Shown piece by piece: positions 1 to 8,095 of a DNA stretch of 64,000 nucleotides. A program made the translations under genes and the position numbers. The notes beneath the pieces were generated by a model, which did no database searches, was not told the origin of the DNA, and saw nothing but the letters and a program-made list of their open reading frames with translations. The stretch covers positions 62,001-126,000 of the forward strand of contig JALCKY010000004.1 of NCBI GenBank assembly GCA_022647575.1. Direction: 5' to 3'. How positions within the stretch are numbered: position 1 is the first letter of the stretch; every line of letters starts with the position of its first letter. The stretch is from Lachnospiraceae bacterium (GTDB lineage Bacteria > Bacillota > Clostridia > Lachnospirales > Lachnospiraceae).

Positions 1-1
1 C

Positions 2-1132
2 GTGACGGACCCCTGGATTGCCGGGAAATCAGACCGCTGCAGAAGCAGGCTCGGACGCCGCATTCCTTTCATGCGCGCGGCAGCGATTCCACTCGGCATT
101 GTCACCGTGCTGATTTTCTTCTCCCCTGTCAGCGGGACGAGCGGCATCAACGGTATCTTCCTTCTGATCATGGACCTGCTCTTCTATCTCTTCATGACCA
201 TTTACTGCACGCCTTTCAATGCCCTGATTCCGGAACTGGGACGCACGCAGGAAGCCCGCGTCAACGTTTCCACTTACATTTCCTTTACCTTCATCATCGG
301 TACGGCCACTGCATACCTTCTTCCGAATATTGCCGGATTCATGCAGCCTTCCCTCGGATACACGGGAAGCATCCGTGCTGCTGTCGGTATCCTTGCCGCC
401 ATCGGCGTCGTCTGCATGCTGATCCCTGCATTTGCCATTAAGGAAGCCGATTATGCGGATACGACGCCCAGCGATACGCCGGCGTTCCGTTCGCTGGCAA
501 AGACCTTCTCAAACAAAGAGTTCCAGAAATTCGTAGGATCCGATGTTCTCTACTGGATTGCCCTGACGCTGTTCCAGACCGGACTTCCGTTTTACATCAC
601 CGTCCTGATGAAGCTTCCGGACAGCATGTCCTTCGCCCTGTTTGCACTGATGACCGGCGTGTCCGTCCTCTTCTATGTGCCTGTCAACTTCCTTGCGCGC
701 AAGGTCGGAAAAAAGCGCCTGGTCACGGCTGCTTTCATTTTCTTCGCCTGCGTCTTCCTGCTGACATCCGTCTGCGGACTTTTCGGCATCTCCGGAATCG
801 TCTGGGGCATCCTCATTTCATTTCTTGCTGCTGTTCCCATGGCCGTCCTCGGCATCCTGCCGCAGGCCATCGTCGCGGATATTGCGGAAGCCGACGGAAA
901 GACAACCGGCGAGAACCGTCAGGGCATGTTCTATGCAGCCCGCACCTTTGCCTTCAAGCTCGGCCAGTCTGCCGCGATGCTGCTTTTCACAAGTCTGGCC
1001 CTGATCGGAACGAACGGCTTCGGCTACCGCGTGACAGCCGTTGTCGCCGCCGTGCTCTGCGTCCTCGGAGGAATCGTCCTCTTCTCCTACAACGAAAAGA
1101 AAGTGCTTTCAGTGATCGGAGCCGGGAAATAA
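2..1132 (+). CDS. GPH/MFS-family sugar:cation symporter, 5'-truncated
   Basis: C-terminal 376 residues of a multi-pass permease; the true start lies outside the window. The first residues carry the DPW(I/L)G-(K/R)-SDR...GRR loop typical of the glycoside-pentoside-hexuronide (MFS_2, MelB-like) family. About nine to ten hydrophobic segments follow. Near residue 300 is a conserved EADGKTTGENRQGMFYA-type stretch, also family-typical. It probably imports a sugar or glycoside with a cation. It ends just before a hairpin terminator. The substrate cannot be read from the sequence, and upstream partners are not visible. The family call is firm; the substrate is unknown. Confidence 0.8.
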   Translation: MTDPWIAGKSDRCRSRLGRRIPFMRAAAIPLGIVTVLIFFSPVSGTSGINGIFLLIMDLLFYLFMTIYCTPFNALIPELGRTQEARVNVSTYISFTFIIGTATAYLLPNIAGFMQPSLGYTGSIRAAVGILAAIGVVCMLIPAFAIKEADYADTTPSDTPAFRSLAKTFSNKEFQKFVGSDVLYWIALTLFQTGLPFYITVLMKLPDSMSFALFALMTGVSVLFYVPVNFLARKVGKKRLVTAAFIFFACVFLLTSVCGLFGISGIVWGILISFLAAVPMAVLGILPQAIVADIAEADGKTTGENRQGMFYAARTFAFKLGQSAAMLLFTSLALIGTNGFGYRVTAVVAAVLCVLGGIVLFSYNEKKVLSVIGAGK

Positions 1133-1154
1133 ACCTTCTCTCCAAACAGCCGAT

Positions 1155-1183
1155 AAAAAAAGGACCCGTCCGGGCCCTTTTTT
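1155..1183. terminator. Bidirectional rho-independent terminator
   Basis: GGACCCG-TC-CGGGCCC hairpin flanked by an A-run on the left and a T-run on the right. It sits between the convergent permease (plus) and small membrane protein (minus). One position is A-C on the plus strand but G-U on the minus strand, so pairing is slightly better for the minus transcript. Confidence 0.75.
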
Positions 1184-1212
1184 CATACGCAGAAGCATGC
1201 AGTTTTCAATCG

Positions 1213-1419
1213 TTATTTTTTGTTTTTGGAAACCAGCAGGATAGCGACCGCCGCTGCAGCGACGCAGGCTGCGACAATCAGGATCACGGTGACCATCGGT
1301 ACCCCGGCGGAGGAAGAAGATGTCGGCTTGCTTTCCGGCAGGAGATCCGCAAACACATTCATGGCACTAAGTGCAAAAAGAGCAACGGAAGAAAAAAGCA
1401 TTGTGAGAATTTTTTTCAT
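1213..1419 (-). CDS. Small secreted/membrane protein with signal peptide and C-terminal TM helix
   Basis: This 68-residue protein starts with a signal-peptide-like segment (MKK, hydrophobic core, AxA-type end near residue 24). A short Ser/Pro-rich ectodomain of about 15 residues follows, then a Val/Ala-rich membrane helix and a KNKK tail. The start is supported by AAGGAG about 7 bases upstream and by a good sigma-A promoter at 1467-1495, so it is likely a real gene despite its size. The end (TM plus positive tail) resembles a membrane anchor without a visible LPxTG motif. No family is recognised and the function is unknown. It is transcribed alone and convergent to the upstream permease. Confidence 0.6.
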   Translation of the reverse strand: MKKILTMLFSSVALFALSAMNVFADLLPESKPTSSSSAGVPMVTVILIVAACVAAAAVAILLVSKNKK

Positions 1420-1466
1420 TTTTATACTCCTTATCTGATTGCTGCTGCCTGATTTAAAGCATTTTC

Positions 1467-1495
1467 ATTATACATGACTTTCCGTCATTTTACAA
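1467..1495 (-). promoter_or_regulatory. Sigma-A promoter of the small membrane protein gene
   Basis: On the minus strand, TTGTAA (1490-1495), a 17-base spacer and TATAAT (1467-1472). The spacer contains the inverted repeat ATGAC-GGAAA-GTCAT (1473-1487), which could be an operator. No regulator is assigned. Confidence 0.6.
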
Positions 1496-1498
1496 TTT

Positions 1499-1607
1499 CC
1501 GGACAGACAGCGGATTCAGTTTGGGCAGACAGTGGATTCAGTCCGGGCAGACAGCGGATTCAGTCCGGGCAGACAGCGGATTCAGTTCAGGCAGCCAGTG
1601 GATGCAC
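1499..1607. repeat. 22-bp tandem repeat, about 4.5 copies
   Basis: Four full units at 1511-1532, 1533-1554, 1555-1576 and 1577-1598, with partial units on both sides. The core reads GGATTCAGTCCGGGCAGACA. It lies directly upstream of the promoter of the small membrane protein gene and downstream of the next minus-strand gene. The units are near-identical, so the array is recent or maintained. No function is evident. Confidence 0.85.
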
Positions 1608-1630
1608 TTCGCAATTCATTCAGGTTTTCT

Positions 1631-1987
1631 TCAGAGCATCCGGATTCCGTAAAGGATCAGCGTTCCGGCGGCATAGGAAATCAGGTTGAAGAAAAAAGAA
1701 CAGCGCCACGGATGAGGAAAATGCTCTCCCGCTTTCCGATAAACGGCACCTTCTGTCAGGATGACCGCCGCTTCGACGGCCAGAATAAAAAGGATGCGTC
1801 CGATTCCTTCATCCGGTTCCAGGCAGATGGCCAGCAGTACGGCCGGAGGATTCGTCAGGATATTGACGAGAAGCACCAGAAGATAATTCCGTGCCCCGCG
1901 GATACGGAAGAAAAAAGCTGCGCCTTCCTCCAGAAGGACGGTCAGTGCAAGGCAGATCAGAAGGGTACCGGGTACTCCGGAATTCAC
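1631..1987 (-). CDS. Small integral membrane protein, uncharacterised
   Basis: This 118-residue protein is mostly hydrophobic, with about four predicted membrane segments and a short His/Pro/Trp-containing loop near residue 90. It starts at GTG (1985-1987), whose last two bases are shared with the TGA stop of the upstream permease. It is therefore translationally coupled to that gene. The tight link to an MFS permease and metY suggests an accessory or membrane partner role, but this is only inference. I do not recognise the family. Confidence 0.55.
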   Translation of the reverse strand: MNSGVPGTLLICLALTVLLEEGAAFFFRIRGARNYLLVLLVNILTNPPAVLLAICLEPDEGIGRILFILAVEAAVILTEGAVYRKAGEHFPHPWRCSFFFNLISYAAGTLILYGIRML

Positions 1988-3054
1988 GATGCTGCCCCGT
2001 TTTCTTTTTTCAGTCCAATTATCAAAAGGACCGCCGAGAGAAGACTGGCCAGAATGGAGAATCCCGCAAAAGGAGAAATTCCTCCGAGCAGATAGCGGTC
2101 AAGGAACATTCCCAGGAAAAGACCGAATGAGAGGAATCCAAAGGATGTTCCTTCTCTTCCCGGCAGCCATTCCGCCGCGCCGCGCATCGTGACCGGCATC
2201 GTCATATTGAAGAGAAAGACGGCTGCCAGTCCGAAAATTTCCAATCCGGAAAAAGCAAAGAAGACAGCAGCTGCCGCAAGCGAAATAACGGAAAATGCTT
2301 TCTTTCCGATTCTGTCCGCAAAGATTCCGCCGAAGGCCTTGCCCAGAACCAGTGCCGCGAGCACGCAGGCGCTGTCGGATATCGTTTTCTTCCAGGCAAA
2401 ATCCTGATGGGCTCCCATATAGGAGCGAAGGATCACGACCGCCAGAAGGCACAGGAGGGGAATCAGGACTGCCGCAGGACGGAACCCTGAGGCCGGGACG
2501 GCTGCAGCATGCGTACCGGATGTTCCGGCTTCTGCAGGTTCATTTCCAGCGGCAGGACCCGGATTCTGCCGATACACCTGCCAGGCAAAAAAAGCACCGG
2601 CTGCCGCAAGGATTCCCAGGACCCATAAAGAAATCAGATGACCGTTTCCGGCTATGACACCGAGGAAGATTCCGACAGCTCCCGGACAGATGAAAATTCC
2701 GAGCGGCGTGCAGTTCTTCCGGTCCCGCAGCAGAATGTCGCGGCCTGCTCCGACATGGAAAAGACTGTTCCCGATTCCGGCTGCGGCGGCCGCAGCATAA
2801 GGGATATCCTTCAGCACGAAAGATGCCGTGAGGACAAAGAAGGCGGCAACAGCTCCTCCGGAAGAAATCCCGCGCACGTCAAACAGGGCTCCGACGACAA
2901 ACTGCAGCGCAAACGCACACAGATTGTAAATCAGGACCGTGTACAGGTCCGCACCGTTCTGAACGAGCGTTCCGGTCACGAATGCCGCGCACAGAAAATC
3001 CGTTAAAAAATGCAGGACCGCATAATATGCGATCCTGTACTTTAATTTACTCAT
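1984..3054 (-). CDS. MFS-like permease
   Basis: This 356-residue protein has about ten to twelve hydrophobic segments arranged in two halves. Between them is an Ala/Pro/Gly-rich loop near residues 165-190. Loops such as FDVRG (first half) and FADRIGKKAF (second half) occupy the positions of major facilitator motif A. It overlaps the metY stop by ATGA at 3051-3054, so it is co-translated with metY. The following membrane gene overlaps it in turn. The context suggests export or import of a sulfur-containing metabolite or amino acid, but no substrate can be read. It is shorter than the usual 400-residue MFS protein. Confidence 0.6.
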   Translation of the reverse strand: MSKLKYRIAYYAVLHFLTDFLCAAFVTGTLVQNGADLYTVLIYNLCAFALQFVVGALFDVRGISSGGAVAAFFVLTASFVLKDIPYAAAAAAGIGNSLFHVGAGRDILLRDRKNCTPLGIFICPGAVGIFLGVIAGNGHLISLWVLGILAAAGAFFAWQVYRQNPGPAAGNEPAEAGTSGTHAAAVPASGFRPAAVLIPLLCLLAVVILRSYMGAHQDFAWKKTISDSACVLAALVLGKAFGGIFADRIGKKAFSVISLAAAAVFFAFSGLEIFGLAAVFLFNMTMPVTMRGAAEWLPGREGTSFGFLSFGLFLGMFLDRYLLGGISPFAGFSILASLLSAVLLIIGLKKENGAAS

Positions 3055-4346
3055 ACTTTCTCCAATGCCTGCCGGACGTCATTGACGAGGTCTTCGGTAT
3101 TTTCAAGACCGCAGGACATGCGGACCAGATTTCCCGGAATGCCGGCTGCCGTCAGTTCTTCTTCCGTCAGCTGACGGTGCGTGGAGCTTGCCGGATGCAG
3201 ACAGCAGGATCTGGCATCCGCCACATGCGTCTCAATCGCAAAGATCTTCAGGTTCTTCATGAACTCTTCAGCTGCTGCCCTGCCGCCCTTCACGCCGAAG
3301 GAAACGACGCCGCAGCTGCCGTTCGGCAGATATTTCATGGCACGTTCGTAATACTTGTCACCCTTCAGCGACGGATAATTGACAAATTCCACCTTGGGAT
3401 TTCCGGACAGGAACTCTGCCAGCGCCAGCCCGTTCTTGCAGTGCTGCTTCATGCGGACATGCAGGCTCTCCAGGCCGAGGTTGAGAAGGAAGGCATTCTG
3501 CGGGCTCTGGATGGAACCGAAATCCCTCATCAGCTGGGCAGTTGCCTTGGTGATGAAGGCGCCTCCGAGTCCGAATCTTTCCGTGTAGGTAATGCCGTGA
3601 TAGCTCTCGTCCGGTGTCGTAAGTCCCGGGAATTTGTCTGCGTACCGGTTCCAGTCAAACTTTCCGGAATCCACGATGCATCCGCCTACGCCCGAGCCGT
3701 GGCCGTCCATGTACTTCGTTGTCGAATGCGTCACGATATCCGCTCCCCATTCAAACGGGCGGCAGTTCACCGGCGTCGCGAATGTATTGTCTATGATCAG
3801 CGGCACGCCATGCGCATGGGCTGCCTTGGAGAATTTTTCGAAATCACATACCGTCAGGGCAGGATTGGCAATCGTCTCGCCGAAGACGGCTTTTGTATTC
3901 GGGCGGAATGCCGCCTCCAGTTCTTCCTCCGAAGCATCCGGAGATACGAAGGTGAAGTCGATTCCCATTTTCTTCATCGTCACATTGAAGAGATTGAACG
4001 TGCCTCCGTAGATTGAAGATGAGGAAACGATATGATCTCCGCAGGAAGCGATATTGAAAACACTGTAGAAGGAAGCCGCCTGTCCGGACGACGTCAGCAT
4101 CGCTGCTGTTCCGCCTTCCATCGCTGCAATCTTTGCCGCCACATAATCGTTGGTCGGATTCTGCAGACGCGTATAGAAATATCCCTCTGCTTCCAGATCG
4201 AACAGCTTTCCCATATCCGCACTCGTGTTGTACTTAAAGGTCGTGCTCTGCACGATCGGCACTTCACGCGGCTCTCCGTTTTCCGGACGATAGCCCGCCT
4301 GCACGCATTTTGTTTCAATACTGATATTTTCAGGAAGTTCACTCAT
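3051..4346 (-). CDS. metY: O-acetylhomoserine sulfhydrylase
   Basis: This 431-residue Cys/Met-metabolism PLP enzyme matches the usual length of MetY. Seen: the QSTTF motif near residue 33, YTRLQNPTND near 58, the TSSGQAA cofactor region near 86, the D187NTFATP strand, and the PLP lysine in HSTTKYMDGHG (about Lys211). The C-terminal SSTHRQL and VRMSCGLEN blocks are also present. The family joins sulfide to O-acetylhomoserine, forming homocysteine in the cytoplasm. The start at 4346 has GAGG about 10 bases upstream. A candidate promoter (TTCAAC, 16 bases, TAAAAT) lies just before it. It is followed without a gap by an MFS permease. No S-box or T-box leader is visible upstream. Confidence 0.93.
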   Translation of the reverse strand: MSELPENISIETKCVQAGYRPENGEPREVPIVQSTTFKYNTSADMGKLFDLEAEGYFYTRLQNPTNDYVAAKIAAMEGGTAAMLTSSGQAASFYSVFNIASCGDHIVSSSSIYGGTFNLFNVTMKKMGIDFTFVSPDASEEELEAAFRPNTKAVFGETIANPALTVCDFEKFSKAAHAHGVPLIIDNTFATPVNCRPFEWGADIVTHSTTKYMDGHGSGVGGCIVDSGKFDWNRYADKFPGLTTPDESYHGITYTERFGLGGAFITKATAQLMRDFGSIQSPQNAFLLNLGLESLHVRMKQHCKNGLALAEFLSGNPKVEFVNYPSLKGDKYYERAMKYLPNGSCGVVSFGVKGGRAAAEEFMKNLKIFAIETHVADARSCCLHPASSTHRQLTEEELTAAGIPGNLVRMSCGLENTEDLVNDVRQALEKV

Positions 4347-4473
4347 GCTTTATCTGCCTCTTTTCTGTAATGGACTTCCTTTATTTTATCATACTTCTCC
4401 GGCTGTTGAAGGATATTTTGCAGCCATTTCCGAATGACATTTCCGGTTCGTTCCGTCAAAGGTTCCGTTCCTG

Positions 4474-4668
4474 CTATCTTAAACTTTCTTTTTCAGATTC
4501 CTCATCCGCATATTTCCATCCGTATCCGCCGTCCGTCTTTCTCTTTTTACGGCAAACGCTGGAAATGTGGGTAATCTTAAAAAAGTCCTGTGCTTCGCGG
4601 ATGCTGCTGTAGGTATGGAGCGGATTGCCTTTCCTGTCATACTGAATGATTTGTCTCTGGGCACTCAC
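4474..4668 (-). CDS. Stand-alone NUMOD1-like domain protein
   Basis: A 64-residue protein starting at GTG (4666-4668), with a strong AAGGAGG seven bases upstream. This choice differs from an overlapping 61-residue frame that starts at 4664. The body reads as a DNA-binding helical repeat found beside homing endonucleases: IIQYDRKGN, then TYSSIREAQDFF, then ISSVCRKKRKTDGGYGWKY. These match the NUMOD1 pattern (a beta strand, a helix-turn-helix-like SSIxEA, and the G-Y-x-W-K/R-Y end). No nuclease domain is nearby. It lies between the terminator of the sigH operon and metY and is probably transcribed separately. Function unknown; small DNA-binding protein or relic of a mobile intron endonuclease. 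Confidence 0.6.
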   Translation of the reverse strand: MSAQRQIIQYDRKGNPLHTYSSIREAQDFFKITHISSVCRKKRKTDGGYGWKYADEESEKESLR

Positions 4669-4788
4669 TGTGTTTCCTCCTTGATCAGAAGATGGGATTT
4701 TAAATGATTGGATTGTAAAAGATGGGACTGTGAAAGAATCCGATGATAAAAAATGAGATGATAGAATGAAGTATAAGAAGATGAGATG

Positions 4789-4809
4789 AAAAAAGGGCAT
4801 GAACATGCC
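4789..4809 (-). terminator. Terminator of the cysE-sigH operon
   Basis: Perfect GGCATG-TT-CATGCC hairpin followed by six Ts on the minus strand, about 125 bases after the sigH stop. The interval 4669-4788, from here to the NUMOD1-like gene, is A/T-rich with repeated GATGGGA-like words and no clear promoter. Confidence 0.8.
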
Positions 4810-4933
4810 GTACTGTAAATGAGAACAGTAAAAAAACAGAACGGAAAGCTTTGGACCGGAACGGCCCGGAAACCCGCCGAATCGGACGGGCAATGTTCAG
4901 TATAATCCGAACGGATTGGATTTGTAAATAGTA

Positions 4934-5515
4934 TTAAATTACCTTCTTTACCTTCATGCGGATCCGCTGAAGCGCGTTGTCAATCGATTTCGGCTCACGC
5001 CCCATCTTTGAAGCAATTTCAATATAATCCATCCCGGAAAGGTAAGCATCCAGGACTTTTCGCTCCATCGGGCTCAGGGCACCGCGGATCTTTTTCATGG
5101 TTTCCGCCGCCTCTTCCTGCCCGATCAGGATGTTCTCAGGTGAAACCGCATTCGGCGTCATGAAGACCGCAGCTTCGCGCTCTTCGTCCGAAAGGGACAC
5201 ATAGGTATTGAGCGGACGGTTCTTGTTCCGGTTCGAGGATTCAATGGCCGTGCTCTGCTGACGGCCGATGCATAAAATTGCAAAGGTCCTGAAGGATGCC
5301 TCTTTGTCCTCTTCATAATCACGGATTGCCTTATAGAGCCCGATCATGCCTTCCTGGATCAGATCATCCGTCTCTCCGCCGATCAGGAAACGGGCACGGG
5401 CCAGAGAGCGTACATACGGCTTGTATTTCTCCATTAAAAAATCGCCGGCGTCTTCATCGCCGGCACGGAATGCCCTCACAAGTTCTTCATCCGTCATTTT
5501 TTCGTGCTGCTTCAT
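4934..5515 (-). CDS. sigH: RNA polymerase sigma factor, SigH (Spo0H) family
   Basis: This 193-residue sigma-70-family protein has region 2 (DEELVRAFRAGDEDA, then DLIQEGMIGLYKAIRDY) and a region 4 helix-turn-helix (LSPMERKVLDAYLSGMDYIEIASKMGREPKSI, residues about 148-180). The SFRTFA segment after region 2 is typical of SigH rather than of ECF factors. The position downstream of cysS-mrnC-rlmB is the classical location of sigH in Clostridia and Bacilli. ATG overlaps the rlmB stop (ATGA, 5512-5515), so the two are coupled. It directs stationary-phase or early sporulation genes in relatives; whether this organism sporulates cannot be told here. Confidence 0.8.
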   Translation of the reverse strand: MKQHEKMTDEELVRAFRAGDEDAGDFLMEKYKPYVRSLARARFLIGGETDDLIQEGMIGLYKAIRDYEEDKEASFRTFAILCIGRQQSTAIESSNRNKNRPLNTYVSLSDEEREAAVFMTPNAVSPENILIGQEEAAETMKKIRGALSPMERKVLDAYLSGMDYIEIASKMGREPKSIDNALQRIRMKVKKVI

Positions 5516-6315
5516 TTCTGCAGTCTCTGTCTCACGGTTTCATACATCAGGACTCCCGCCGCCACTGATGCGTTCAGGCTTTCGATTTCACCCTTCATCG
5601 GCACCTTGGCGACATAGTCGCAGTTTTCCTTTACGAGCCGGCTGACGCCTTCTCCTTCTGATCCTACGATGAGGCAGATCGGACCGGTCATATCGATCTG
5701 ATACATGCTCTCGCCGTCCATATCGGCGCAGACGAACCACAGTCCTTTTTCCTTCAGTTCCTCAATCGTCCTGGAAAGATTCGTGACCTTCGCCACCGGC
5801 ATGTAGTTCAGGGCTCCTGCCGACGCCTTCATGACTGTTGCCGTCAGTCCCGAAGAACGTCTTTTCGGAATGATGACTCCGTGCGCCCCGGCCACTTCCG
5901 CTGTCCGGATGATGGCTCCGAGATTATGCGGATCCTCGATTCCGTCCAGGATCACAAGGAACGGCTTCTCGCCTTTCTCTTCCGCCCAGGCCAGCATATC
6001 GTCAATTTCGACATACGGAAATGCCGCCGCACAGGCGATGACGCCCTGATGACGGTGCGTCTCCGACATCTCGTTCATTTTTTCTTTGGAAATGAAGCTG
6101 ACGACGCAGCCCGCTTCCTTTGCTTTGGAAAGGATGGTGCGGATCGGTCCGTCATTGATATTTTCCTGAACGTACAGCTTGTCGATCGTCCTTCCGGCGC
6201 GCAGAGCTTCCAGCACCTCGTTGCGTCCCTCGATTTTCAGACTGTCTTCATTTTCCTGTTCACGGCTCTGTTCATGGTTCTGATCATGATTCTGTTCATG
6301 GTTCTGATCTTTCAT
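5512..6315 (-). CDS. rlmB: 23S rRNA (guanosine-2'-O-)-methyltransferase, TrmH/SpoU family
   Basis: 267 residues. After an unusual N-terminal stretch (residues 1-25, repeated QNH-E/D and charged residues) comes the substrate-binding domain (IEGRNEVLEALRAG). The SPOUT methyltransferase domain follows with all three motifs: DPHNLGAIIRTAEVAG near residue 125, VGSEGEGVSRL near 217, and IESLNASVAAGVLMYE near 244. The last forms the knotted AdoMet site. It methylates a guanosine of 23S rRNA (G2251 in E. coli numbering, from family knowledge). The start overlaps the mrnC stop by ATGA. The N-terminal tail is encoded by near-perfect 12-base repeats and is absent from typical family members. Confidence 0.88.
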   Translation of the reverse strand: MKDQNHEQNHDQNHEQSREQENEDSLKIEGRNEVLEALRAGRTIDKLYVQENINDGPIRTILSKAKEAGCVVSFISKEKMNEMSETHRHQGVIACAAAFPYVEIDDMLAWAEEKGEKPFLVILDGIEDPHNLGAIIRTAEVAGAHGVIIPKRRSSGLTATVMKASAGALNYMPVAKVTNLSRTIEELKEKGLWFVCADMDGESMYQIDMTGPICLIVGSEGEGVSRLVKENCDYVAKVPMKGEIESLNASVAAGVLMYETVRQRLQK

Positions 6316-6704
6316 AAAAGTTCGGATCTCCCTTCGACCGCAGCTGCGATCAGTTCCTTCATTCTTTCCTTCTGACCGGACAGATACAGGTATCCGATCA
6401 GGGCTTCAAAACCGGTCGCACGGCGGTAATCGGCAACACTCTGGTTCTTGGCCATCGTCGGTGAATTGGCATTCCGCCCTCTGCGCAGGATGGAGACTTC
6501 CTCCTCCGTCAGAAGAGGAAGAATCTTCTCTGCCATGTCCGACTGGGATGAAGCACAGACCAGGGCACTCGCCTTGCGGTTCAGGATGTTCGGACGGCTG
6601 TTGGATTTCTCCACCAGTCTCGCGCGGATCTCCAGCTCAAAAACCGCATCCCCGAGATAGGCAAGGACCAGCGGCGAGTAGGCATTTACTGCTTCTTTTT
6701 CCAC
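6312..6704 (-). CDS. mrnC: Mini-ribonuclease III
   Basis: This 130-residue protein is a single RNase III catalytic domain without a dsRNA-binding domain, as expected for Mini-III. The signature LAYLGDAVFELEIRARLV lies near residues 13-31, with acidic residues for metal binding. ATGFEALIGYLYLSGQ lies near residues 97-112. It matures 23S rRNA ends in Firmicutes. It starts inside the 3' end of cysS (19-base overlap) and is coupled to rlmB by ATGA. This arrangement (cysS-mrnC-rlmB) is conserved in Firmicutes and supports the call. Confidence 0.9.
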   Translation of the reverse strand: MEKEAVNAYSPLVLAYLGDAVFELEIRARLVEKSNSRPNILNRKASALVCASSQSDMAEKILPLLTEEEVSILRRGRNANSPTMAKNQSVADYRRATGFEALIGYLYLSGQKERMKELIAAAVEGRSELL

Positions 6705-8095
6705 TTTACGCCCTCTTTGGTATCCATCAGCTCAATGCCCTTTTCCAGCAGTTCATCACGGATGGCATCCGCACGGGCAAAATTTTTCGACCGGCGCGCT
6801 TCCTGTCTTTCTTCAATCATTTTTTCAATGTCGGCATCCAGCATTTCCGATTTGACATCGGCAATGATTCCGAGGACGCCGCAGAGCTGAGCCTGCTCCT
6901 CATGGAGAAGCGTGCAGAATTCTTTCGAACTGCTTTCATCGACATGCGTATTGGCAAACTTCACCAGATCAAAAACGACAGACAGGGCATCCGCTGTATT
7001 GAAGTCATCATCCATGTCTTCTTCAAACCGGTTGACATAAGATTTTGCTTCTTCCGCATCCGCCTTTTCTTTTTCGGACATGGCATATGCAGAAGCACGG
7101 GAAATGCGGTCTGTCAGATTCCCCGCCGCAGTCCTGATCCTCTCCAGCGAATTCTTCGCAGCTTCCATGAGATCATCCGAGAAATTCAGCGGGCTCCTGT
7201 AATGGGCACTCAGCATGAAAAGACGCAGCACCTGCAGATCATATTTCCTGCTGATGTCGCGGACCGTAAAGAAATTGCCGAGCGACTTGCTCATTTTCCG
7301 ATTGTCTATGTTGAGGAAAGCATTGTGCATCCAGTAATGCGCGAACGGAACTCCGTTGCAGCACTCAGACTGGGCAATCTCATTTTCATGATGCGGGAAA
7401 ACCAGATCCTCGCCGCCGGCATGGATGTCGATTTCCTCCCCGAGATAGCGCTTGGCCATGACCGAGCACTCAATGTGCCAGCCCGGACGTCCTTCGCTCC
7501 ACGGAGATTCCCAGAAAGGCTCGCCTTCCTTCTTCGGCTTCCACAGGACGAAGTCCAGCGGATCTTCCTTGTCTTCCTCGCCGGTCACCTTGATGTCGCG
7601 GAAACCGCTGCGCAGGTCGTCAAGATTTTTATGCGAAAGCTTGCCGTAGTCGCGGAAACTTCTGGTCTTGAAATAAACCGTTCCGTTCTTCTCATAAGCA
7701 TGCCCGCCGTCAATCAGGGTCTGAATCATTTCAATCATGCCGCTGATTTCCTGCGTTGCCTGCGGATGGGTCGTCGCCGGAAGCACGTTCATCCCGGCCA
7801 TGTCTTTCTTGCATTCTTCGATATAGCGCTTCGAAATCTCTTCGGCGCTGACGCCTTCTTCATTTGCCGCCTTGATGATCTTGTCATCGACGTCGGTAAA
7901 GTTCGAGACGTAATTGACCTTCCAGCCCTTGTATTCAAAATAGCGGCGCACGGTATCGAAAACGATCATCGGACGCGCATTGCCGATATGGATGAAGTTA
8001 TAGACCGTCGGGCCGCAGACATACATGCGGACCTTTCCGGGCTCGATCGGTAAGAATTCTTCTTCTTTCATGGAAAGGGTATTGAATATTTTCAT
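6686..8095 (-). CDS. cysS: Cysteinyl-tRNA synthetase
   Basis: 469 residues, the normal length. It charges tRNA-Cys with cysteine using ATP. Seen: C27GPTVYNFIHIGN with the HIGH-type motif (residues 36-39) and the first zinc Cys. Also WHIECSVMAKRYLG with the second zinc Cys, the HHENEIAQSE zinc/histidine segment, and KMSKSLGNFFTVRD near residue 267. The C-terminal helical anticodon region ends MDTKEGVKWKKKQ. The start ATG overlaps the cysE stop (ATGA, 8092-8095). Pairing with cysE joins cysteine synthesis with its use in translation. Confidence 0.96.
   Translation of the reverse strand: MKIFNTLSMKEEEFLPIEPGKVRMYVCGPTVYNFIHIGNARPMIVFDTVRRYFEYKGWKVNYVSNFTDVDDKIIKAANEEGVSAEEISKRYIEECKKDMAGMNVLPATTHPQATQEISGMIEMIQTLIDGGHAYEKNGTVYFKTRSFRDYGKLSHKNLDDLRSGFRDIKVTGEEDKEDPLDFVLWKPKKEGEPFWESPWSEGRPGWHIECSVMAKRYLGEEIDIHAGGEDLVFPHHENEIAQSECCNGVPFAHYWMHNAFLNIDNRKMSKSLGNFFTVRDISRKYDLQVLRLFMLSAHYRSPLNFSDDLMEAAKNSLERIRTAAGNLTDRISRASAYAMSEKEKADAEEAKSYVNRFEEDMDDDFNTADALSVVFDLVKFANTHVDESSSKEFCTLLHEEQAQLCGVLGIIADVKSEMLDADIEKMIEERQEARRSKNFARADAIRDELLEKGIELMDTKEGVKWKKKQ

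Noticed and set aside
1499-1607. 22-bp repeats as a CRISPR array
   Set aside because: Units are directly adjacent with no spacers, and no cas gene is present.
2982-4016. 344-codon plus-strand open frame opposite metY
   Set aside because: Antisense to a conserved PLP enzyme with all motifs; the translation is rich in Arg/Cys/His with no family features.
4347-4473. Possible S-box or T-box leader for metY
   Set aside because: Only 127 bases with no recognisable aptamer, specifier stem or terminator pair.
4479-4664. 61-codon frame starting at GTG 4664
   Set aside because: The overlapping frame starting at GTG 4668 has better RBS spacing and a recognisable NUMOD1-like domain.
6461-8053. 530-codon plus-strand open frame opposite cysS/mrnC
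   Set aside because: Lies fully antisense to conserved cysS and mrnC, has no RBS and no recognisable domain; a shadow of the codon bias.
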